A stretch of DNA of 64,000 nt from Dissulfuribacter thermophilus (GCF_001687335.1 NZ_MAGO01000006.1:1-64000); one strand, 5' to 3'. Numbered from the stretch's first letter, positions 43,860-51,972 are shown. Program-made: numbers and translations. Notes: a model not told the origin generated them from the sequence alone.

Positions 43860-44237
43860 CTATTTTTTTGTGGTTTGTCTTGATTCCATGGGTTCAAGTT
43901 CCTCAATGCACTTTAGAAGCTTGGCCTGGGACCTGAGCCTATCCAACAAAGTGGCTCTAATGAGGTCACAGGCCCTTGGAATCCTGTCATCCGATATGGA
44001 ATAAACCACTGTTTGGCCGATCTTTTTTGTCTTCACAAGGCCACGGTTGCGAAGTTTTGCAAGATGCTGACTTGCATTGGCTATTGGAACCCCAATTGCC
44101 TGGGCGATCTCACTTACGCTCTTGTCTCCGCCAGAAAGGAGGTAGAGTATCATGAGCCGCTTGGGATTGGCCAAGACCTTACAGACTTCAGCGTGTTCGT
44201 CGAACACCTTGGGATCAAAGTCTATTTTTATTGTCAC
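43860..44237 (-). CDS. ArsR-family regulator of the Hdr/TusA/DsrE operon
   Basis: A 125-residue winged-helix repressor: VCKVLANPKRLMILYLLSGGDKSVSEIAQAIGVPIANASQHLAKLRNRGLVKTKKIGQTVVYSI. Cysteines in the first helix (EVCKVL) and in the C-terminal helix (RACDLIRA, LLKCIEE) resemble the pair used by sulfane-sulfur-sensing ArsR proteins such as SqrR and sHdrR. It heads the minus-strand operon. Sensing of persulfide is inferred, not shown. Confidence 0.85.
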   Translation of the reverse strand: MTIKIDFDPKVFDEHAEVCKVLANPKRLMILYLLSGGDKSVSEIAQAIGVPIANASQHLAKLRNRGLVKTKKIGQTVVYSISDDRIPRACDLIRATLLDRLRSQAKLLKCIEELEPMESRQTTKK

Positions 44238-44275
44238 TTGTGAGCACTCCTGTTTTCAGTTTTGTTTAGATTAAT

Positions 44276-44287
44276 ATTTTCGAAAAT
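44276..44287. promoter_or_regulatory. Palindrome in the ArsR / NifX intergenic region
   Basis: ATTTTCGAAAAT is a perfect 12-bp palindrome, 39 bases upstream of the ArsR start. It is a candidate operator for the adjacent ArsR-family regulator, in the 141-base divergent region between that gene and the NifX-like gene at 44379. Composition alone could produce it. Confidence 0.4.
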
Positions 44288-44378
44288 TTGAAATTACTAC
44301 TTGAAATTTAGGGGCGATGTCTTATTTTGTCAATATAAAAAAGTTTAAAATTCAATTATTGAAAATGGAGGAATATCT

Positions 44379-44771
44379 ATGAAGGCTGCAGTTAGCATAA
44401 CTGATCCTGAAAAAAGTTTGGATTCTCAAATAGATCCACGTTTTGGTAGAGCAGCTAACTTCCTTTTGGTAGACCTTGAAAAGGGGGAAGCCTTAAAGGT
44501 CATATCAAATTCTCAGGCAATGAATTTGGGCCACGGGGCTGGAATACAGGCAGCAACCTTGATCGTAGAGGAAGGAGCAGATGCAGTAGTAAGCGGATAT
44601 GTTGGCCCAAAGGCATTTTCTGTTTTGAACGCCGCTGGAATCAAGGTCTATTCAGGGGCTGAAGGTACTGTCAAAGAGGTAATCAATCTTTTGAAAGAGG
44701 GGAAACTTACTCCTGGTGAAGCTCCAAGTTCAAATGGACATGGTATGGGAATGGGGAGACGTGATTTATGA
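44379..44771 (+). CDS. NifX/ORP-like protein
   Basis: A 130-residue NifX-fold protein (..DPRFGRAANFLLVDLEKGEALKVISN.., HGAGIQAATLIVEEGADAVVSGYVGPKAFSVLNAAGIKVYSG). Its motif PRFGRAANF and the Met/Gly-rich tail NGHGMGMGRRDL fit the MTH1175-like, ORP-related subgroup. The SD is TGGAGG. It overlaps the first MinD-type gene by 4 bases (ATGA), so the three genes are an operon. Confidence 0.85.
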   Translation: MKAAVSITDPEKSLDSQIDPRFGRAANFLLVDLEKGEALKVISNSQAMNLGHGAGIQAATLIVEEGADAVVSGYVGPKAFSVLNAAGIKVYSGAEGTVKEVINLLKEGKLTPGEAPSSNGHGMGMGRRDL

Positions 44772-45631
44772 GAATTGCCATAGCAAGTGGTAAGGGTGGA
44801 AGTGGTAAAACGAGTTTTTCCGTTTTACTCGCCTACTATCTTAGAAACAAACTAAAACATCCGGTAAAATATCTAGATTGTGACTGTGAAGCCCCAAATG
44901 GACACCTTTTTTTTGATGTTGACTTTAAAGGTTCAAGAAGCGTTGAGGTTGAGTGCCCAGACATAGATGAATCTCTATGTGATTACTGTGGGCTTTGCAG
45001 GGACATTTGTAAGTTCAGTGCAATCACGGTATTTGGAAAATCTATAATGACCTTCCCTGACATGTGTCATTCCTGTGGCGGATGTTTTAGGGTCTGCCCT
45101 AATGGTGCAATCAATAAACAATCAAGAATGATAGGAGAGATCAGGTGGGGAGAGAGTAGAAAAGTTGAGGGGCTTTCATTTGTGCAGGGGAGCCTCAGGA
45201 TAGGGGAGGCCATGAGTCCACCCTTAATTAAGGAGGTGTTAAACACTAGATTTTGGAATGAACCAGGTACTGTTGAAATCGTAGATTCCCCGCCTGGTAC
45301 ATCGTGTCCTGTGGTGACGAGCATAAAGGACGCCGATTACGTTATCTTGATAGGAGAGTCAACGCCCTTTGGCCTTCACGACCTTAAAATAATGGCAACA
45401 GTTGCAAGAAAAATTGGGGTTCCCTTTGGTGTAATAGCAAATAAGGCCAGGGAAAAGACAGAACTCATAGGAAACTGGTGTAGTGCAAGCGGAGTTGAAT
45501 TTCTCGGCTCACTCCCCTTTTCCATGGAATTTGCAAGAGCTTATGCAGGGGGAGGGGACATATTTGAGATCATGGAAGAAGAAAAAGATAGTCAGGAGTT
45601 GTTATGGCACGTGGCAAAAATGGTAAAGTAG
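44768..45631 (+). CDS. MinD/Mrp-type ATPase with inserted ferredoxin (first of pair)
   Basis: A 287-residue P-loop ATPase (ASGKGGSGKTSFSVLLA) carrying a two-cluster ferredoxin insertion: CDYCGLCRDICKF and CHSCGGCFRVCPN, about residues 62-110. The later VDSPPGTSCPVVTS is the switch-II type segment of the family. Pairs of such proteins (DVU2103/DVU2104-like) accompany orange protein in Desulfovibrio and act with NifX-type proteins. A role in metallocluster assembly or delivery is inferred. It overlaps the second MinD gene by 28 bases. Confidence 0.88.
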   Translation: MRIAIASGKGGSGKTSFSVLLAYYLRNKLKHPVKYLDCDCEAPNGHLFFDVDFKGSRSVEVECPDIDESLCDYCGLCRDICKFSAITVFGKSIMTFPDMCHSCGGCFRVCPNGAINKQSRMIGEIRWGESRKVEGLSFVQGSLRIGEAMSPPLIKEVLNTRFWNEPGTVEIVDSPPGTSCPVVTSIKDADYVILIGESTPFGLHDLKIMATVARKIGVPFGVIANKAREKTELIGNWCSASGVEFLGSLPFSMEFARAYAGGGDIFEIMEEEKDSQELLWHVAKMVK

Positions 45632-46491
45632 AACTCGTAATTTTAAGCGGCAAGGGCGGCACAGGAAAGACGACCTTTACTGCCTCATTGGCAGCGCTAC
45701 TTTCCGAGATCGTGATAGTGGATTGTGATGTAGATGCATCTAATTTATTCCTGTTACTAAATCCAAAAAATGTTGACGTTAATGAATTTTATAGCGGTCA
45801 GAAACCAGTAATCAATAGCGATCTCTGTAGCAAGTGTCTTACCTGTCAGGATGTATGCAATTTTGATGCAATTTATCCTGAATCAGGGAAAGTTGATGAC
45901 ATCGCATGTGAGGGCTGCGGTGTTTGCGCCTGGTTTTGCCCTGAAGGTGCCATAGATCTCAAAGAAAACCACTGTGGTAGGTGGTATGTGTCGAAAACTT
46001 CGTATGGACCAATGGTACATGCAGACCTTTTTCCAGGCGAAGAAAATTCTGGAAAGCTTGTCTATAAGATAAAGGAAACAGCCCGTGATATAGCTCAATC
46101 TGAAAATTTTGACTTGATTTTAATAGATGGTCCCCCTGGAACTGCGTGTCCTGTTATCTCAACACTGTCAGGTGCAACACACGCGGTCCTAGTGGCAGAA
46201 CCTACACTTAGTGGTTTTAGTGACATGAAGCGGACATTGGAACTATGCATGCATTTTAAGATCAAAACCTCTTGCCTCATTAATAAAGCCGATATTTCTC
46301 CACAGATTTCAGATGAAATTGAAAAGTATGCCCTGGATAACGGCATTACCTTTTTAGGGCATTTACCTTTTGAGGAAAAGGTCACACTAGCCATGGAAAA
46401 TTGTACACCATTTGTAAAAGCATTTCCAAATTCGCCCCTGTCTTTGGCAATAAAAGAAGTTGTGACGAAGATGAGGGAATGGATCACTTAA
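45604..46491 (+). CDS. MinD/Mrp-type ATPase with inserted ferredoxin (second of pair)
   Basis: A 295-residue paralogue of the preceding gene. Walker A LSGKGGTGKTTFTASLA, ferredoxin motifs CSKCLTCQDVCNF and CEGCGVCAWFCPE, and IDGPPGTACPVIS are visible. The two likely form a heterodimer and bind up to four 4Fe-4S clusters; the latter statement is inference from motif count. The gene ends 10 bases before the Pho-box-like repeats and so marks the end of the operon. Confidence 0.88.
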   Translation: MARGKNGKVELVILSGKGGTGKTTFTASLAALLSEIVIVDCDVDASNLFLLLNPKNVDVNEFYSGQKPVINSDLCSKCLTCQDVCNFDAIYPESGKVDDIACEGCGVCAWFCPEGAIDLKENHCGRWYVSKTSYGPMVHADLFPGEENSGKLVYKIKETARDIAQSENFDLILIDGPPGTACPVISTLSGATHAVLVAEPTLSGFSDMKRTLELCMHFKIKTSCLINKADISPQISDEIEKYALDNGITFLGHLPFEEKVTLAMENCTPFVKAFPNSPLSLAIKEVVTKMREWIT

Positions 46492-46500
46492 ACACGGGTG

Positions 46501-46522
46501 AATGTTACATCTCTGTGACAAT
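46501..46522. promoter_or_regulatory. Pho-box-like 11-bp repeats upstream of the porin gene
   Basis: AATGTTACATC and TCTGTGACAAT form two repeats spaced 11 bases, and 19 of the first 20 bases are identical to those upstream of pstS (50977-51009). Because TGTNACA is nearly palindromic, orientation is ambiguous. A dyad GTTGAC / GTCAAC lies just downstream (46530-46554). Confidence 0.6.
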
Positions 46523-46564
46523 ATAGCGTGTTGACTTGATATATCATCGTCAACGTTTAAATCT

Positions 46565-46590
46565 CCTCCTTCAAAAAAGGAGGTTTTTTT
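46565..46590 (+). promoter_or_regulatory. Terminator-like hairpin containing the SD of the porin gene
   Basis: CCTCCTT-CAAAA-AAGGAGG followed by seven T residues and then ATG at 46591. The hairpin looks like an intrinsic terminator, and its 3' arm is the SD (GGAGG, 7 bases from ATG). It could act as an attenuator or as a switch that hides the SD. Confidence 0.65.
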
Positions 46591-47991
46591 ATGGTTTCAA
46601 AAAGGTATTTATTTTTTACAATCATGGTGTTCTGGCTTGGGTTTTGGGGATGCCTTCAGGGTAGTTTGAGAGCAGAGGTCAAAGATCCTCTGTTAAAAGT
46701 GCTTGTAAGAAAGGGGCTCTTGACAGAAAAAGAGGCACTGGAAATAAAAAAGGAGGCCGAATTAGAGGCAAAAAAGGAAAAAGAAAGGATCGCTTCTGAA
46801 GTAAAAAGTAGGATAGAGGCAGAGGGAGAAAAGATACCTAAGGGCCTAAAAGGAGTGAAACTAGGGACACTGACTTATCTTGACTATTCATCTGGGTATG
46901 GCCCGTTTTCTCAAGATGGATCCAAAGACAGCACAAACTATTTTTCTATTACAAGGGCCTATTTAAATTTCGAAAAGAAGATAACCCCCTGGTTTTCTTT
47001 CAGGTTTACTCCAGATATCCATAGCGGCAATGGAGATGATTATGATCTAAGAATAAAATACGCCTATGCAAAGTTTAAACTTCCTTCTGTTGGTCCATTT
47101 ACAGGGCTTTTCATTGAAGCAGGGCAGGGCCATTTCCCGTGGCTCGATTTTCAGGAGCACGTAAATCCATATAGAATGCAGGGTACAATGCCCAGAGAGT
47201 TTTTTGGTACTTTTAACTCTGCAGACAGAGGAATAAGTCTGGCAGGTGACATAGGCGGAAAGCTCGATAGCGTTTTTATTGAAAAACTCTCCGCTCATTA
47301 CCCAACCTTTGATCATTATGTTGGCAAGTACGGGACCTTTTGGCTTTCTGTCATGAATGGGGCTGGATATCACAACAAAGAAGTGAACCAAAACAAGGGA
47401 GTTGAGGGAAGGATCACTCTGAGGCCCTTTGGAAACAGTACAACTGGTATGTTACCGCTTGCAGGTCTTCAGGCGAGTTACTTTTTCATAGTTGGGGAAG
47501 GTAATGATGAAAACAGCCTTGGAGGATCTGCTCCAAACTATCTTGTCAATCTATTCATGTTGTCTTATCAGCATCCATGGTTTGTCTTGACAGCTGAATA
47601 CAGTACCTCCACAGGGAACAATTCTGGATCCTGGGTAGTTACTCGCCCAGATGGCAGGATCGAGGAATTGGATACTGTTTGTTACTCTGTTTTTGGTGAT
47701 GTCACCCTGCCGATATTGTCAGAAAAACTCCACGTCACAGGAAGATTTGACTGGTTCGATCCAGATAAAGAAGGTGTTAATGATACTGCCAGGCACTACA
47801 TGATGGGCCTTGCCTATTACCTTACTGGAAAAAACATTATTCTCTTAAATGCTGAGTGGATGGACTATGATAGAAATTTCAGGATAAAACCGACTTTGGA
47901 TTTTGGTAAGTGGGGCAAATACAATCCAAGCGGCGTTGGCGACCTAGAAGACGGATTCCGGATACAAACCACCTTACAAGTTTCATTTTAG
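46591..47991 (+). CDS. Phosphate-selective porin (OprP/OprO family)
   Basis: A 466-residue outer-membrane protein. An N-terminal signal sequence (..LFFTIMVFWLGFWGCLQGSLRAE) is followed by a coiled-coil helix (KEALEIKKEAELEAKKEKERI) and a beta-barrel region (from about 85) ending in ..QTTLQVSF with a terminal Phe. The pattern YFSITRAYLNFEKKITPWFSFRFTPDIH is typical of the Porin_O_P family. The Pho-box-like sites upstream and the downstream phoB and pstS genes support a role in phosphate or other polyanion uptake. The anion specificity is not proven. Confidence 0.82.
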   Translation: MVSKRYLFFTIMVFWLGFWGCLQGSLRAEVKDPLLKVLVRKGLLTEKEALEIKKEAELEAKKEKERIASEVKSRIEAEGEKIPKGLKGVKLGTLTYLDYSSGYGPFSQDGSKDSTNYFSITRAYLNFEKKITPWFSFRFTPDIHSGNGDDYDLRIKYAYAKFKLPSVGPFTGLFIEAGQGHFPWLDFQEHVNPYRMQGTMPREFFGTFNSADRGISLAGDIGGKLDSVFIEKLSAHYPTFDHYVGKYGTFWLSVMNGAGYHNKEVNQNKGVEGRITLRPFGNSTTGMLPLAGLQASYFFIVGEGNDENSLGGSAPNYLVNLFMLSYQHPWFVLTAEYSTSTGNNSGSWVVTRPDGRIEELDTVCYSVFGDVTLPILSEKLHVTGRFDWFDPDKEGVNDTARHYMMGLAYYLTGKNIILLNAEWMDYDRNFRIKPTLDFGKWGKYNPSGVGDLEDGFRIQTTLQVSF

Positions 47992-48013
47992 TCAACAAAA
48001 TATACCAATCATT

Positions 48014-48080
48014 GGCCTGGAAGCTGGTTTAGTGGCCTTTGCCAGTGCCTGTTCCAGGCCCTGAGGTTTGTGTTTTTTTT
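48014..48080 (+). terminator. Probable terminator of the porin gene
   Basis: GGCCTGGAA (48014-48022) pairs with TTCCAGGCC (48052-48060), with inner CTGG/CCAG pairing, and a run of T follows at 48073-48080 after a short interval. The structure sits 22 bases after the stop codon. Confidence 0.6.
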
Positions 48081-48245
48081 ATCAAAAGGCATCTTGCCTA
48101 TTTTTAGTGTAGCTCCTTATAATAGATGGATAAGACCATATGGAATATCCTATTAGTTAGGGGATTGTCTGGCTTTTTATTCATAGAAAATCATCATTTA
48201 CCAATGGCATCCTGCGACTCCTCAATGCATGGAGGCAAAGTAAGA

Positions 48246-49100
48246 ATGAATTTTTTTGAAAAGTTTATTGCTTTAGTTACGTATATTTATGATCCAATAC
48301 ATTATTGGTGGGAAAGGGAAAAAACCCAGAAGTTTGTTGCATCTTTATTGATTTTTATTTTTCTTTTCTGGCTTACCGTAATAGAGATGAACAGACATGG
48401 GGTATTGCCTGAATTCCTTGGCCAGAAAATCCCTAAGAATCCTTTTGATGCAGTTCATTTGGCGTTTTCATTACTTTTGATTTTCGAGGTAATAACATTT
48501 ATATTTGTGCTCCCGTGTTCTGTAACAATGGCCGTAGCCAAGCAGCTAGAAATACTTTCTCTTATTTTTTTAAGAAATTGTTTTAAACTTTTAATTGAAT
48601 TTGAAGAACCGATTAATTTTTCAGCTCATTTGGATATCATATTTCAGATTGGTAGTTATGCCTTTGGGGCCCTTCTACTTTTCATTTCATTGACTATTTA
48701 TCAAAAATTGAAGCAACCAAGAGAAGGCGTGGAATCTGGCGTTACAATTTATTATTTCGTTGGGGCTAAAAAGTGTATTTCGCTCCTTTTAATCTTGATA
48801 TTCATTAGTTTAGGTATTTATAATGCCTTTGCCGCATATTATGGAAAACCACATGTAAACTTTTTTCAAGAATTCTATACAATATTAATCTTTAGCGATA
48901 TACTTATTGTGTTGATCTCACATAAATTTTTCCCTTCCTTTAAGGATATGTTCAGAAATTCTGGCTATGCTATAGCTACTCTTTTAATGCGTTTATGTCT
49001 CACTGCTCCAATTTATTTTGATGTCATGATTGGTCTCATGGCTGCAGTCTTTGCCATGTGTCTTACATATGTTTACAACAGGGCTGAAAGATTCTTTTAA
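48246..49100 (+). CDS. Multi-pass membrane protein of unknown function
   Basis: A 284-residue protein with about seven hydrophobic segments (for example FVASLLIFIFLFWLTVI, AFSLLLIFEVITFIFVLP, FGALLLFISLTIY, LMRLCLTAPIYFDVMIGLMAAVFAM). I do not recognise a family. I chose ATG 48246 because GGAGG lies 10 bases upstream; the frame is open to 48126 but the extra 40 residues have no membrane or domain logic and no SD. Position between the porin and phoB genes hints at a link to phosphate stress, but the evidence is only proximity. Confidence 0.6.
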   Translation: MNFFEKFIALVTYIYDPIHYWWEREKTQKFVASLLIFIFLFWLTVIEMNRHGVLPEFLGQKIPKNPFDAVHLAFSLLLIFEVITFIFVLPCSVTMAVAKQLEILSLIFLRNCFKLLIEFEEPINFSAHLDIIFQIGSYAFGALLLFISLTIYQKLKQPREGVESGVTIYYFVGAKKCISLLLILIFISLGIYNAFAAYYGKPHVNFFQEFYTILIFSDILIVLISHKFFPSFKDMFRNSGYAIATLLMRLCLTAPIYFDVMIGLMAAVFAMCLTYVYNRAERFF

Positions 49101-49124
49101 AAATGTTATATTTGAGATTAATAT

Positions 49125-49820
49125 CTATATCTTAAATTTATATCCAATGCCTCGAACAGTCTCAATGTAATCAGCTGCTTGTCCTAATTTCTTTCTCAGC
49201 CTTCTTATGTGAGTATCTACGGTCCTGGAATTGACTGGATAGTTGTAACCCCAGACTTGTTCCATAAGCATTTGTCTGGTTAGGACTATGGAAGGATGTT
49301 CTGCAAGATAGGTGAGAAGCTTGAATTCAACTCTTGTCAGTTCAATCTCTTTTTGTGCAACTGTTACTTTCACCCCTGCCTTGTCAATCCTGAGAATGCC
49401 TTTTTCAATGATGTTTTGTGGATTTTCAATATAGTCTCCGGCTCCGGCCCTTTTGAGTACTGCCCTTGCCCTCAGTACGAGTTCTCTAGGGCTAAAGGGC
49501 TTGACCACGTAGTCGTCCGCTCCAAGTTCAAGGCCGTAAATACGATCGTCTTGGGCATCTTTCGCAGTGACCATAATAACGGGGATAGACCTGGTATCGT
49601 TTCTCTCTTTTAAGGCCTTTATGATTTCAAAGCCATCCACGTCTGGCAACATTATGTCCAGGATAATAAGGTCAGGAGCAAAGTTGCGAATTTCATGAAA
49701 GATACCACCACCATAGGCAATGGCTTTGGTATCAAAGCCAGCGGCATCCAGATTGAATTGCTCAATGTTTGCGATCTCTGGATCGTCCTCAACAATTAGG
49801 ATTCTTTTGGGCCTATCCAT
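49125..49820 (-). CDS. phoB: PhoB-type response regulator
   Basis: A 231-residue OmpR/PhoB-family regulator. The receiver (about 1-120) shows the acidic pair VEDDPEI, the phospho-acceptor LIILDIMLPDVDGF and the VTAKDAQDD / VKPFSPREL signature. The C-terminal winged helix ends RTVDTHIRRLRKKLGQAADYIETVRGIGYKFKI. I place the start at 49820 (MDRPKRILIVEDD), after the hairpin at 49829-49848; an earlier GTG at 49850 would lie in that hairpin. pstS precedes it on the same strand. A PhoR-like kinase is encoded at 60457. Confidence 0.88.
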   Translation of the reverse strand: MDRPKRILIVEDDPEIANIEQFNLDAAGFDTKAIAYGGGIFHEIRNFAPDLIILDIMLPDVDGFEIIKALKERNDTRSIPVIMVTAKDAQDDRIYGLELGADDYVVKPFSPRELVLRARAVLKRAGAGDYIENPQNIIEKGILRIDKAGVKVTVAQKEIELTRVEFKLLTYLAEHPSIVLTRQMLMEQVWGYNYPVNSRTVDTHIRRLRKKLGQAADYIETVRGIGYKFKI

Positions 49821-49828
49821 AAAGAGAA

Positions 49829-49848
49829 GGCCGGGAATTTTCCCGGCC
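49829..49848 (-). terminator. Hairpin between pstS and phoB
   Basis: GGCCGGGAA / TTCCCGGCC, a perfect 9-bp stem with a 2-base loop, followed on the minus strand by TTCTCTTT. It begins about 15 bases after the pstS stop and 9 bases before the probable phoB ATG. It may partly terminate transcription so that pstS RNA exceeds phoB RNA. Confidence 0.7.
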
Positions 49849-49862
49849 ACACCTTTCTTTTT

Positions 49863-50933
49863 TTAATGGCTTGGCCAAATTGGTTCCCCATTTACGGTAA
49901 TTTCTTTGGCCCACATTTGTTCTACTATTTGTACAACTTTTAAGGGCATAGGAACATAAAGTAGGTCTCGTGCCATTTCAGTGCCGTTTTTATAGCACCA
50001 ATCAAAAAACTTTAACATAGTAATAGCTCTATTTTTATCCTTTTGTTCCTTGTAGATCAAGATAAAAGAAGCCCCTGTAATAGGCCAGGAATTTTTACCA
50101 GGCTGATTTACAAGGACAACCGCCATCCCTGGAGTATTGATCCAGTCGGCATTTTTAGCAGCTGCTTGGAAAGAGTCAATGGTTGGAGATACAAAGTTTC
50201 CGTCCTTGTTTTTGAGTAAAACTGAAGTCAAGTTATTTTGTTTTGCATATGCAAACTCCACATAGCCTATGGAGCCCTTTAGACGTTTCACATAGGCAGC
50301 CACCCCTTCATTTCCTTTTCCTCCAACACCAGTAGGCCATTTTAAGGCTTTGCCTACCCCAACTTTTTCTTGCCACTTTGGACTCATACTGCTCAAGTAC
50401 TTACTAAAAATCCATGTAGTACCAGAACCATCTGACCTATGGACTACATAAATTTTTAAATGAGGGAGTTTTATCCCCTGATTCAGTTGTTTTATTCTGG
50501 GGTCATCCCAGTATTTAATGGCCCCAAGAAATATCAAAGCGAGGGTTTCCCCATCTAGCTTGAGGACATTGGAGCCAATCCCCTTGATGTTGACCACGGG
50601 AACTACACCACCAATTACCATAGGAAATTGAAGGAGGCCTGCTTCATTGAGTTCGTTTGCGTTAAGAGGGGCATCTGATGCTCCAAAATCTACTGCACGT
50701 GCCTTAATTTGTCGAATTCCTCCCCCTGATCCAATAGACTGATAGTTGAGCTTAATGCCTGTCTCTTTAGCATAACTGTGTGCCCATTTGGAATATATCG
50801 GATAGGGAAATGTGGCACCTGCTCCAGTGATAATTTCTGCTGAGTTGGCATTAGACCAAAAGGCCAATCCAATGCCTAAAAAGAGGATTACCATGGCAGT
50901 TTTTTGTCTGAGTGATCGGATAAAGCTAGTCAT
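49863..50933 (-). CDS. pstS: Phosphate ABC transporter substrate-binding protein
   Basis: A 356-residue periplasmic phosphate-binding protein. A signal peptide (..FLGIGLAFWSNANSA) precedes EIITGAGATFPYPIYSKWAHSY. Ligand motifs are present: GSGGGIRQIKARAVDFGASDAPL and VHRSDGSGTTWIFSKYL. I chose ATG 50933 (SD GGAGGA) rather than 50948. No pstC, pstA, pstB or phoU lies in this window, so the rest of the transporter must be elsewhere. A three-repeat Pho box lies 44-76 bases upstream. Confidence 0.93.
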   Translation of the reverse strand: MTSFIRSLRQKTAMVILFLGIGLAFWSNANSAEIITGAGATFPYPIYSKWAHSYAKETGIKLNYQSIGSGGGIRQIKARAVDFGASDAPLNANELNEAGLLQFPMVIGGVVPVVNIKGIGSNVLKLDGETLALIFLGAIKYWDDPRIKQLNQGIKLPHLKIYVVHRSDGSGTTWIFSKYLSSMSPKWQEKVGVGKALKWPTGVGGKGNEGVAAYVKRLKGSIGYVEFAYAKQNNLTSVLLKNKDGNFVSPTIDSFQAAAKNADWINTPGMAVVLVNQPGKNSWPITGASFILIYKEQKDKNRAITMLKFFDWCYKNGTEMARDLLYVPMPLKVVQIVEQMWAKEITVNGEPIWPSH

Positions 50934-50976
50934 AAAATCTTCCTCCATTTGTGTTTTTGCCTTAACATAAGATTAA

Positions 50977-51009
50977 AATGTTACATCTATGTGACAGATT
51001 TGTGACAAA
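50977..51009 (-). promoter_or_regulatory. Pho box upstream of pstS (three 11-bp repeats)
   Basis: On the minus strand TTTGTCACAAA, TCTGTCACATA and GATGTAACATT follow one another at 11-bp spacing, close to the PhoB consensus CTGTCATAAAT. It lies between the divergent pstS and K+ channel genes and could act on either. Confidence 0.75.
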
Positions 51010-51026
51010 GAGGTGAACATAAAGTA

Positions 51027-51836
51027 ATGCCAAAGCCCTCTAGTTTTCGTTCTCGGTTATACGAAATTATCTTTAAAGCAGACACTCCAGCAGGTAAGGC
51101 ATTCGATGTGATACTTATAGGTATCATTGTCTTCAGTGTGTTGGTGGTGATGCTGGACAGTGTGCGCCAATTTCATGAACGCTTTGCCCCATTGTTTAAC
51201 GCCCTTGAGTGGGGATTTACTATCCTTTTTACCATTGAATACGTAGCGAGATTATATTGCGTGCAACAGCCGTTAAAGTATGCTAAGAGCTTCTTTGGGG
51301 TTGTTGATTTACTCGCCATCTTGCCTACTTATTTAGGTATTTTGTTTCCCGCTACCCACTATTTGTTGGTCATCAGAATCTTACGGGTATTGCGTGTTTT
51401 TCGAGTCCTTAAGCTGGTGCAATACCTCGGAGAGGCGCGCTCGCTTTTACTGGCCTTACGGGCTAGCAGTCGAAAGATTACGGTATTTCTGGTCTCGGTT
51501 TTGTCATTGGTCATTATATTAGGTTCAATAATGTACGTCATAGAGGGCGAAGAAAATGGCTTTACCAGCATTCCCCGCAGTATTTACTGGGCTATTGTAA
51601 CGCTCACCACAGTTGGATACGGAGACATATCTCCGCAAACCCCTTTAGGACAGGCACTTTCCTCTATTGTAATGATTTTGGGGTATAGCATCATTGCTGT
51701 GCCAACAGGCATAGTTACAGTGGAAATGTCACGTACCACCAACAAAAAAGTTCTTACCCGAACATGCCCTGTATGTAGTTCTGAAGGCCATGATGCCGAC
51801 GCTATCTACTGTAAGTATTGTGGTGCAAAATTGTAG
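51027..51836 (+). CDS. Voltage-gated-type potassium channel
   Basis: A 269-residue ion-transport-domain protein with six membrane helices. An S4-like helix has regularly spaced Arg residues (VIRILRVLRVFRVLKLVQYL), and the selectivity filter TTVGYGD is intact. The C-terminus carries a zinc-ribbon CPVCSSEGHDADAIYCKYCGAKL. GAGGTG lies about 10 bases upstream of ATG 51027. The Pho box between this gene and pstS might also act here. Confidence 0.92.
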   Translation: MPKPSSFRSRLYEIIFKADTPAGKAFDVILIGIIVFSVLVVMLDSVRQFHERFAPLFNALEWGFTILFTIEYVARLYCVQQPLKYAKSFFGVVDLLAILPTYLGILFPATHYLLVIRILRVLRVFRVLKLVQYLGEARSLLLALRASSRKITVFLVSVLSLVIILGSIMYVIEGEENGFTSIPRSIYWAIVTLTTVGYGDISPQTPLGQALSSIVMILGYSIIAVPTGIVTVEMSRTTNKKVLTRTCPVCSSEGHDADAIYCKYCGAKL

Positions 51837-51907
51837 AACCTAAAATTAAAAAAAGATTAAACGAGTTTTTCCTAAGGGCCTTCACATTTCGAATATAGAA
51901 TAGAATG

Positions 51908-51925
51908 TTGTGCAATTTGTGCAAA
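51908..51925 (+). promoter_or_regulatory. Repeat site 1 (TTGTGCAAT-TTGTGCAAA) upstream of the Mvh/Hdr operon
   Basis: Direct repeat of TTGTGCAA at 9-bp spacing. Its core GTGCAATTTGTGCA differs by one base from the inverted copy at 52033-52048. The two copies flank the promoter-like region and are candidate regulator sites. Confidence 0.5.
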
Positions 51926-51972
51926 GTCGTGTTTATTGTCACATATAAAAATTAAAAAATCATTATTTTTGA

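Noticed and set aside
48126-48245. Forty-residue N-terminal extension of the membrane protein
   Set aside because: No SD at 48126; GGAGG is at the right distance only for ATG 48246.
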